Translations under genes and position numbers: made by a program
Part shown: one piece after another, positions 7,065 to 11,370 of the stretch
Position numbering within the stretch: the first letter of the stretch is position 1
Layout: each line of letters starts with the position of its first letter
The notes under the pieces: model-generated
What the model was told of the DNA's origin: nothing
The model's database searches: none
The model's input: only the letters and a program-made list of their open reading frames with translations
Assembly: GCF_000169335.1 (NCBI RefSeq)
Contig: NZ_AAXW01000101.1
Coordinates: forward strand, 1 to 11,370
Source: Crocosphaera chwakensis CCY0110
Lineage (GTDB): Bacteria > Cyanobacteriota > Cyanobacteriia > Cyanobacteriales > Microcystaceae
Length of the DNA stretch: 11,370 bases
Reading direction: 5' to 3'

Positions 7065-7083
7065 CCTTATTAAAGTAATAAGG
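7065..7083 (+). promoter_or_regulatory. Hairpin burying the Shine-Dalgarno of the Mo-nitro_C gene
   Basis: CCTTATTA (7065-7072), loop AAG, TAATAAGG (7076-7083) is a perfect 8-bp stem. Its 3' arm ends in AAGG, the only Shine-Dalgarno candidate for ATG 7092 (8-nt spacer). If transcribed, the ribosome site would be closed in a weak, A/U-rich stem that could melt with heat or ligand. As DNA it is also a palindrome that could be an operator. Confidence 0.5.
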
Positions 7084-7091
7084 AATACATT

Positions 7092-7442
7092 ATGAATGTA
7101 ACATATTATACCATAAAGAATTTCGTCTTAGGCTGTGGATCTTATGAGCCTGTTTCTATTTCTAAATGGTTCAAATCTCCAGGATCAAGAATGTTACAAT
7201 CCTTACGAAATCGCCTAGAGCAACAAGAAATTAGCGATCGCACCTTTGCTCACCGTGTCTGCCGTCTGATCCCGGCTCAATGTCCTTTTGAACGAAAAAT
7301 TGAGTTTTTTGGTTACGTATTAGTTAGTATTCCCCCTCTATGTAAACTCAATCCCCTATACGAAGACTTAATGTCATTACGCTTCCGCGCTCTTTGTTAT
7401 CTCGCTGAGGAATGGGGAGAAGATATTAGTCAATACTGTTAA
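7092..7442 (+). CDS. Mo-dependent nitrogenase C-terminal domain protein (PF06967-like)
   Basis: A 116-residue protein. From about residue 34 onward it matches my knowledge of the Mo-nitro_C family: FAHRVCRLIPAQCPFER (52-68), the IPPLCKLNPLYEDL core (80-93), LRFRALCYLAEE (96-107) and the ending WGEDISQYC. Four or five Cys in conserved places suggest metal or redox chemistry, but the biochemical role is unknown. Despite the name it is not a nitrogenase subunit, and the family also occurs in cyanobacteria that do not fix nitrogen. ATG 7092 has AAGG 8 nt upstream, within a hairpin. An alternative start is ATG 7191 (residue 34) with AGGA 6 nt upstream, which would leave exactly the domain (83 residues). 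The first 33 residues carry no feature I recognise. One HIP1 site lies at 7234. Confidence 0.88.
   Translation: MNVTYYTIKNFVLGCGSYEPVSISKWFKSPGSRMLQSLRNRLEQQEISDRTFAHRVCRLIPAQCPFERKIEFFGYVLVSIPPLCKLNPLYEDLMSLRFRALCYLAEEWGEDISQYC
7098..7111. promoter_or_regulatory. NtcA-like motif GTA-N8-TAC inside the 5' end of the Mo-nitro_C gene
   Basis: GTAACATATTATAC fits the nitrogen regulator NtcA consensus GTA-N8-TAC exactly. It overlaps codons 3-7 if ATG 7092 is used, but would lie 80 bp upstream of the alternative start ATG 7191. No TATAAT was found at the usual distance downstream. With only six fixed bases, chance is a serious explanation. Confidence 0.2.
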
Positions 7443-7489
7443 TAAGTGATACTAATGTACCCAAATTTTTTCAAATAGTGTACTATGCC

Positions 7490-7511
7490 TATAGTTACAC
7501 ATTCTTGGGAG
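7490..7511 (+). promoter_or_regulatory. Possible -10 box and ribosome site deciding the start at ATG 7523
   Basis: TATAGT at 7490-7495 resembles a -10 box, although its -35 region (TTTTCA) is weak. GGGAG at 7507-7511 is a Shine-Dalgarno-like sequence 11 nt before ATG 7523. Both lie downstream of the frame-opening GTG at 7478 and so support the shorter protein. Confidence 0.35.
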
Positions 7512-7522
7512 CGAGAACAACT

Positions 7523-8293
7523 ATGGCAATTATTCCCCTGAAAGCATGGTATTTAGGGCAATATGAACCGTTACGGGATGTCATTCAGCGTCCCCCAGAC
7601 TTACGGTTAAATCGGAATAGTTTACTAAAATCTGCCCTGAGAGCCGACTTTTTGGACGACAAAGAAGTCATTCAACAGTCTGAGTGGTTTCAACGTTATT
7701 TAGAAGGGGAAGCCGTAGAATTCTATATAGAAGGTAGTGGCGGTTATACCATCGCCAACCTCGATCTTGTCTCCCAAGAATTGTATCTGAGTAAGCAGGA
7801 CATTGCAGCAACCTTAGAACCGATCATCTTTTTCAGTGGACAGACAGAATATCCCCACTCTAGTAAAACGATTCAATCTGTCTTAGAAGATGCTATCAAG
7901 CAGTATAATCAGCGATCGCGTTATCCCCTCAAGCTAGAGGTTACTCCTCGTCCCCCAGATACTCCCTTACGACTCAGTGACAGTCAACTGCGGAAACTGC
8001 GAAAAAGTTTATTATTAGTGGTTGACGGGACTCCTATTACTCAAATCAAACAAGAAGAAACGTCTCGTTTAATTCCTAGTCCTTATATTTGTACAGAACT
8101 CGGATACGCCTTACAAAATAAACGAGGGGGACAAATCTTATTACTCTATCAACAACGATCTGACTGTTCAGGACAATGGCCCTTTGATCTCCCCTCTCAT
8201 CAACAACTGGAATTTAAAACACCTGAAGACTTATCTCAAACCTTACCCCAAGTCATCGAAGCTTTATTACAACGCTTCAAATTAGCCCCTTAG
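7523..8293 (+). CDS. Protein with probable divergent TIR/deoxyribosyltransferase-like C-terminal domain
   Basis: A 256-residue soluble protein. The frame is open from GTG 7478, but ATG 7523 is preferred because of its upstream GGGAG and because MAIIPLKAWYLG reads as a natural start. I do not recognise the N-terminal region (1-95, with paired RPPDLRLNRNSLLKSAL). The rest reads like a Rossmann-type TIR or nucleoside deoxyribosyltransferase fold: strand IIFFSGQ (101-107), helix KTIQSVLEDAIKQY, strand LKLEVTP, helix SDSQLRKLRK, strand SLLLVVDG (162-169), then SPYICTELGYAL (186-197) with Glu192, strand QILLLY, and PFDL (220-223) followed by a C-terminal helix. In TIR-like families the S-P-x-V-x-x-E-L-G-Y-A motif places a Glu in the NAD-cleaving site; PFDL-like signatures follow it. 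This assignment is inference from motif order. It lies 80 bp after the Mo-nitro_C gene and 43 bp before a small gene. One HIP1 site at 7912 suggests long residence. Confidence 0.85.
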   Translation: MAIIPLKAWYLGQYEPLRDVIQRPPDLRLNRNSLLKSALRADFLDDKEVIQQSEWFQRYLEGEAVEFYIEGSGGYTIANLDLVSQELYLSKQDIAATLEPIIFFSGQTEYPHSSKTIQSVLEDAIKQYNQRSRYPLKLEVTPRPPDTPLRLSDSQLRKLRKSLLLVVDGTPITQIKQEETSRLIPSPYICTELGYALQNKRGGQILLLYQQRSDCSGQWPFDLPSHQQLEFKTPEDLSQTLPQVIEALLQRFKLAP

Positions 8294-8323
8294 TCACGGA
8301 TAATAGGAAATAAGAAAGTATCT

Positions 8324-8328
8324 AGGAG
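8324..8328 (+). promoter_or_regulatory. Strong Shine-Dalgarno of the 83-residue protein gene
   Basis: AGGAG with an 8-nt spacer before ATG 8337. It fixes the start and identifies the correct one of two overlapping frames here. Confidence 0.85.
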
Positions 8329-8336
8329 CCTTAATT

Positions 8337-8588
8337 ATGCCCAGAAAAGCTGACGAATACGCCGTACACTTATTCCTTTCTAGTGGCCACCGTGAAGAAG
8401 TGCGTTTTGCTGAAATTCAAGACTTTCAAAAATGGTATAGTAGCGAAATTGTTCCTAATTTTGATTCTGACCAATTCATCAATGTTCCTATCAAAAACAT
8501 TCAGGGAGAATATATGGTGGTTCGTCCCTCAAGTATTATGGCGATTCGGGTTGAACCTGTATTCTTTGGTAGTGTAGAACGGGCTTAA
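8337..8588 (+). CDS. Small soluble conserved hypothetical protein
   Basis: An 83-residue protein beginning MPRKADEYAVHLFLSSGHRE. It alternates short strands and helices: AVHLFLSSG and EVRFAEI as probable strands, IQDFQKWYSSEIV as a helix, FINVPIKNIQGEYMVVRPSSIMAIRVEPVFF as a beta-rich end. No Cys, no signal peptide, no membrane segment. I recall no function; the style resembles small cyanobacterial conserved proteins. It follows the TIR-like gene by 43 bp with no terminator between, so co-transcription is likely. Its stop lies 10 bp from the stop of the convergent glycosyltransferase gene, and no bidirectional terminator is visible in that gap. Confidence 0.88.
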   Translation: MPRKADEYAVHLFLSSGHREEVRFAEIQDFQKWYSSEIVPNFDSDQFINVPIKNIQGEYMVVRPSSIMAIRVEPVFFGSVERA

Positions 8589-8598
8589 ACAAAAGGTG

Positions 8599-10146
8599 TT
8601 AATCTGATGACAATTTCCATAATAGAGGTTTTCTAACCGCTTCTAGTTGATAGTCTTCACTTAGCTGAGTCTTGAGATTTTCAGAGGGTTGATACAAAAA
8701 GATGTCGCTGTATCCTTCCTTTATTAATGGAACATCAGGTTCTACAACTAACTGAAACTTAACTTTAGGATCAAGCAAATGGCTCAAAGAAATTACATTA
8801 GGGAACCAAACATCACTGACAATAAGGGGCTGGGAAGATTTATTGATCATCGTGGCTAATTCATGATTTATATTTTGGGGATCTTTATTCCACCAAACCT
8901 GAGCATTAGCAATCATAGTAGAGGAAATGACACCCAAAGACACAACAAAGACAAGAATAAACCTCCAGAATATTTGTTTTCCAGTCTGTAGGGAAATCTG
9001 GAAATTTTTCCTAACCAAGAGATAAGCAACTGCTAAATGGACACCAATAAAATAAGGAATCAGATATCGGGTTACAGTGATTCTATTTGTCCCTAATAAT
9101 AGGTCAATTACAAATAGAGAAATCAAAGGAACAAAAAAAGAGCTAAAAATAAAAGTACGACTGATTTTATCTCCATTAAGATACAAAAAGTAAAAAGAAT
9201 AAAAAATTAAACCAATAATCAATAACAGAAGGAAAGAAAAAGGAATTAAATAAACTTTGGGACTGCTTGGATCGAGATCAAAATCGACAAAAAATAAAGT
9301 TAAACTTCTAATCCATTTAATTAAATATCTAGCCATTGACATCTTATCAGCAGAAAAAGTTTTCTGGATACCTTCTTTACCTTGGATGACAAGATATAGC
9401 CAAGGAATAAAAGCAACGATTCCAAATATCATTGAAGCTACATATCTTCGTAGATTTTTTGTTAAGCGTAAACCTTCTGTTAAGATTATATATATACCAT
9501 GAGAAAAATAAACTAAACAAGTCAGAAAAAAGGAATATAATCCGAACGTAACTGAAATAGCGTATAAAAACCAGCTTTGATAACTCTTTAGTTTAATAGC
9601 CCGTAAAAATAAAACAGATGATAATAAAGTGGCTAAGGTATATAAACTATAAGGCCGTGCTTCTTGAGCATAAAGAACATGAATAGGAGAAATACTCAAT
9701 AATCCCACTGACATTAAAGATATTATACGAGACTGAAATAATTCTTGTGCCAACCAATACATTAGAGGCAATGTTAACAAGCTAAATACCACAGATAAAC
9801 TGCGGATTACTGTAATAGAATTACCAAAGCACTGTGTCCAAAATCGCAGTAAAATAAAATAAAGTGGGGTCAATTGTGGTTCAACAATGGCGATTCTTTT
9901 AACCGTATCAACAACAGTTTTTTGAGAATCTTCTTGTGGATTTTGGTATTGCTGCAATTCTTCAATTCCGATCTCATCTCCATTGAGAATTTGATTGGTA
10001 ACTTCTTCACTGCTATAACCCGAAAGCTGAAGGGATGTAAAGGTTTCATCATACCAATAAGCTTTTATGTCAAGATTAATGATACGACAAAACACACCAA
10101 TTATAATTATCAGAACTATTAAGTAAGACCACCAGGATTTAAACAT
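8599..10146 (-). CDS. GT39-family membrane glycosyltransferase (ArnT/PMT-like)
   Basis: A 515-residue GT-C enzyme of the PMT_2/ArnT type, which transfers a sugar from a polyprenyl-phosphate donor on the outer face of the membrane. The first membrane helix (about 7-24) is followed by WYDET (31-35); Asp33-Glu34 is the conserved acidic pair of the catalytic site. A soluble loop (about 41-88) precedes QLTPLYFILLRFW (91-103), matching the family P-L-Y signature, and FG-x-S-x7-R. EARPYSLYTL (162-171) is the family hallmark. Roughly ten membrane helices follow, and the last 80 or so residues form an extracytoplasmic domain. The start ATG at 10146 has AAGGAG with a 7-nt spacer, a strong site. No HIP1 octamer; AT-rich. 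It is divergent from a GT87 gene. Acceptor (lipid, polysaccharide or protein) is unknown. Confidence 0.93.
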   Translation of the reverse strand: MFKSWWSYLIVLIIIIGVFCRIINLDIKAYWYDETFTSLQLSGYSSEEVTNQILNGDEIGIEELQQYQNPQEDSQKTVVDTVKRIAIVEPQLTPLYFILLRFWTQCFGNSITVIRSLSVVFSLLTLPLMYWLAQELFQSRIISLMSVGLLSISPIHVLYAQEARPYSLYTLATLLSSVLFLRAIKLKSYQSWFLYAISVTFGLYSFFLTCLVYFSHGIYIILTEGLRLTKNLRRYVASMIFGIVAFIPWLYLVIQGKEGIQKTFSADKMSMARYLIKWIRSLTLFFVDFDLDPSSPKVYLIPFSFLLLLIIGLIFYSFYFLYLNGDKISRTFIFSSFFVPLISLFVIDLLLGTNRITVTRYLIPYFIGVHLAVAYLLVRKNFQISLQTGKQIFWRFILVFVVSLGVISSTMIANAQVWWNKDPQNINHELATMINKSSQPLIVSDVWFPNVISLSHLLDPKVKFQLVVEPDVPLIKEGYSDIFLYQPSENLKTQLSEDYQLEAVRKPLLWKLSSD

Positions 10147-10181
10147 TTATTTACTCCTTGCCAAAAAAAAACTAAGCATAT

Positions 10182-10190
10182 AGAATAACA
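10182..10190 (-). promoter_or_regulatory. Extended -10 promoter candidate for the GT39 gene
   Basis: On the minus strand TGTTATTCT gives a TGn extension plus TATTCT. No good -35 precedes it, as is common for extended -10 promoters. Transcription would start near 10175, leaving a leader of about 28 nt with the strong ribosome site. Confidence 0.35.
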
Positions 10191-10234
10191 TACATTGAGT
10201 TATAGAAGCTCAGGATAGTATATTACATTGAGTT
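10191..10234. repeat. Direct repeat TACATTGAGTT in the GT39/GT87 divergent promoter region
   Basis: Two exact 11-bp copies lie at 10191-10201 and 10224-10234, same orientation, 33 bp start to start (about three helical turns). The first abuts the extended -10 of the GT39 gene; the second overlaps the -35 of the GT87 gene. This placement suits a shared regulator. Confidence 0.45.
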
Positions 10235-10257
10235 TTTATTTATTGATCGAATATACT
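10228..10257 (+). promoter_or_regulatory. Promoter candidate for the GT87 gene
   Basis: TTGAGT (10228-10233) and TATACT (10252-10257) are separated by 18 bp, matching 4 of 6 and 5 of 6 consensus bases. Transcription would start near 10264, about 25 nt before the ATG. Confidence 0.5.
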
Positions 10258-10288
10258 AAATATTACCTCTTACATAAATAAAAAATAA

Positions 10289-11370
10289 ATGCGTTTATTC
10301 TACAATTTTAAGAGCAACAAGTTAACTAGAAATGGGTTACTGATACTTGCGATTATTGTATTTTGTTTGAGCTTGATATATTTAACAACAAAAGTATTCA
10401 TCAAAGTTCCTGATGCTCAAGGGTTAGATTTTCGTTTCTTATGGTTAGCAGGAAAACTTTGGGGCGAAGGAAAAAACCCTTACGACAACATGATATGGGT
10501 TAGTGAATACAAAAGTTTTTTCGGTTATGAAAAACCTAACTGGGCTTATCCACCTCATTTTGCTCCAATATTAATGTTTTTAGCAATATTCCCTTTTAAA
10601 ATAGCGGAATTGTTATGGCGAGTTATCAATTACTCATCTTTGATTATCATAATTATCATGACTGGGCTATGGATAAAAAATTATAAAGTGAAATTAAATT
10701 TTTGGAAAGATATAAGATTTTGGATAGGAGCTTCCTATTGCTGTTTATTACAATCAACTCTTATCGTCTTTTCTTTAGGACAAACCTCTATTATTTGCGT
10801 GTTAGGACTTGTTTTAATTTTATATGGAGCTTGTCAAAACTATCTTATATTGGGAATAGTTGGAGGCTATTTATTATCAATAAAACCTCAAATCGCTATA
10901 GTTATTTTAACAGCTTTGTTTTTTGCAGGACATCATAGAATAGTTGCAGGGAGTATTGTATTAATTACGTTAGCATCGGCTTTAGCATTCTACCAAACTG
11001 GACTATCAGAAAACATCCAAGGTTTTTTAACTAATTTATCAGCCTATTCTCAGGAAAAAGTTAATCAACCCCCAGATTTAACAGGATTAGTTCATTTAAT
11101 CGACTATTTTTTGTCCATTCAAGTATCTTCAAAAATAATGGCTCTTTTTGGTGTAATATTAGGCACATTATGTGGATTTTTGATTAGTCGAGGTCGCACA
11201 AATTCTTTGATAAAGTTAGGTTTTGATGGATCAAAACCTAACTTTTTTCAGATAGGCTCTATTATACTCACTGTAATAGCTACAGGATTTTTGATGCCTA
11301 TACACGTTTATGATTTTGTTATTTTTCTACCCATTGTTATAGCCTCATTATATTTACCTTTTCGATATAG
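10289..11370 (+). CDS. GT87-family membrane glycosyltransferase, 3' end beyond window
   Basis: An ATG at 10289 opens a frame of 360 codons that runs off the right edge without a stop. The product resembles GT87 (PF09594/DUF2029) polyprenyl-phosphate-sugar mannosyltransferases. Visible features: membrane helix 16-36; GLDFRFLWLAGKLW with Asp47 as likely catalytic Asp (45-58); EGKNPYD (60-66), the family G-x-x-P-Y-D motif; NWAYPPHFAP (84-93), the Y-P-P motif; FSLGQTS (161-167); LLSIKPQ (195-201); and MPIHVYDFVIFLP (336-348) in a late helix. GT-C proteins of this type build surface glycans or glycolipids. No Shine-Dalgarno precedes the ATG. The gene is AT-rich with no HIP1. A perfect 16-bp hairpin with a T-run lies at codons 308-319 in the loop between two helices. 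Confidence 0.92.
   Translation, partial: MRLFYNFKSNKLTRNGLLILAIIVFCLSLIYLTTKVFIKVPDAQGLDFRFLWLAGKLWGEGKNPYDNMIWVSEYKSFFGYEKPNWAYPPHFAPILMFLAIFPFKIAELLWRVINYSSLIIIIIMTGLWIKNYKVKLNFWKDIRFWIGASYCCLLQSTLIVFSLGQTSIICVLGLVLILYGACQNYLILGIVGGYLLSIKPQIAIVILTALFFAGHHRIVAGSIVLITLASALAFYQTGLSENIQGFLTNLSAYSQEKVNQPPDLTGLVHLIDYFLSIQVSSKIMALFGVILGTLCGFLISRGRTNSLIKLGFDGSKPNFFQIGSIILTVIATGFLMPIHVYDFVIFLPIVIASLYLPFRY
11212..11248 (+). repeat. Perfect 16-bp hairpin plus T-run inside the GT87 gene
   Basis: AAAGTTAGGTTTTGAT (11212-11227) is followed by GG and its exact reverse complement (11230-11245), ending in six T (11243-11248). The form is that of an intrinsic terminator, yet it is inside an open frame and encodes IKLGFDGSKPNFF (about 308-320). 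It may be an inserted palindromic repeat, an attenuator, or coincidence. Confidence 0.6.

Larger units (their letters stand above)
6630..7091. other. 462-bp gene-free stretch rich in inverted repeats
   Basis: No complete gene was found. Contents in order: an A/T hairpin AAAAAA-TTGG-TTTTTT (6648-6663) just after the miniprotein stop that could serve as a weak terminator; a 7-bp inverted repeat GTGTCCG/CGGACAC (6677-6683 and 6727-6733) enclosing two direct copies of AGGATTATTA (6686 and 6717); a minus-strand open stretch of 35 codons without a start (6857-6750); a GTTAT-G-ATAAC palindrome (6861-6871); the 89-nt nested palindrome 6876-6964; and the hairpin 7065-7083 before the next gene. The density of structure suggests a small RNA, a mobile-element remnant, or both. 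Confidence 0.6.
2942..7919. repeat. HIP1 octamers GCGATCGC (seven copies)
   Basis: Perfect GCGATCGC copies start at 2942, 3757, 3852, 4428, 5833, 7234 and 7912. All lie inside coding sequences: four in the acylase, one each in peptide deformylase, the Mo-nitro_C protein and the TIR-like protein. HIP1 is an over-represented palindrome in many cyanobacteria and marks long-resident host DNA. None was found in 1-2941 or 7920-11370. Confidence 0.9.

Noticed and set aside
7478..7522. GTG at 7478 as the start of the TIR-like protein
   Set aside because: It has no Shine-Dalgarno, a -10-like TATAGT lies downstream of it, and ATG 7523 has GGGAG upstream with a natural N-terminus.
8383..8577. Open frame of 64 codons overlapping the 83-residue protein gene
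   Set aside because: It is a shifted frame inside a gene with a strong Shine-Dalgarno; the sequence lacks a ribosome site and looks non-native.
8586..8601. Bidirectional terminator between the convergent genes
   Set aside because: The gap is 10 bp and shows no inverted repeat.
9257..10122. Open frames on both strands inside the GT39 gene
   Set aside because: They overlap the conserved catalytic protein and have no supporting signals.
10702..10938. Plus-strand frame within the GT87 gene
   Set aside because: The GT87 frame is continuous through it with family motifs GQTS and KPQ; this frame is a shadow.
1..11370. CRISPR array, tRNA/rRNA genes, insertion sequences or phage attachment sites
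   Set aside because: No regularly spaced repeats, no cloverleaf-forming gene, no transposase or integrase frame was seen on either strand.

Overview
The window looks like chromosomal DNA from a unicellular, AT-rich cyanobacterium, most likely in the Crocosphaera/Cyanothece group (inference). Evidence: seven copies of the cyanobacterial HIP1 octamer GCGATCGC between 2942 and 7919, a cyanobacterial-type PEP-CTERM protein, a Mo-dependent nitrogenase C-terminal-domain protein, and several small proteins of cyanobacterial character. No rRNA, tRNA, CRISPR array, transposase or phage gene was seen.

Layout. (1) 1-1127, minus strand: a protein of unrecognised family whose C-terminus runs off the left edge. 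(2) 1128-1482: a divergent intergenic stretch with several short stem-loops. (3) 1483-2271: an ABC-2 type permease without its ATPase. (4) 2396-4477: a secreted or membrane-anchored Ntn-hydrolase of the penicillin/AHL acylase family. (5) 4620-5474: an exported PEP-CTERM protein preceded by a 12-bp triple repeat. (6) 5766-6329: peptide deformylase. (7) 6432-6629: a two-helix membrane miniprotein. (8) 6630-7091: a 462-bp gene-free stretch holding an 89-nt nested palindrome and, just before the next gene, a perfect hairpin that buries its Shine-Dalgarno. (9) 7092-7442 Mo-nitro_C protein; 7523-8293 a protein with a probable divergent TIR/deoxyribosyltransferase-like C-terminal half; 8337-8588 a small soluble protein. 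(10) 8599-10146 (minus) and 10289 to the right edge (plus): two divergent polyprenyl-sugar-dependent GT-C glycosyltransferases, families GT39 and GT87, sharing a 142-bp promoter region.

Functional themes. Several products act at or beyond the inner membrane: permease, acylase, PEP-CTERM protein and the two GT-C enzymes. The GT pair and the PEP-CTERM protein would fit cell-surface polysaccharide biology, but no exosortase or polysaccharide polymerase lies in the window, so this link is inference. The middle block (HIP1-bearing) looks like ordinary host backbone. The flanks (1-2941 and 7920-11370) carry no HIP1, and both GT genes are visibly AT-rich.

The items most worth a second look are the TIR-like protein with its small neighbour, the Shine-Dalgarno-sequestering hairpin, the 89-nt nested palindrome, and a perfect 16-bp hairpin plus T-run inside the GT87 coding sequence. 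No complete novel multi-gene system can be demonstrated from this sequence alone.
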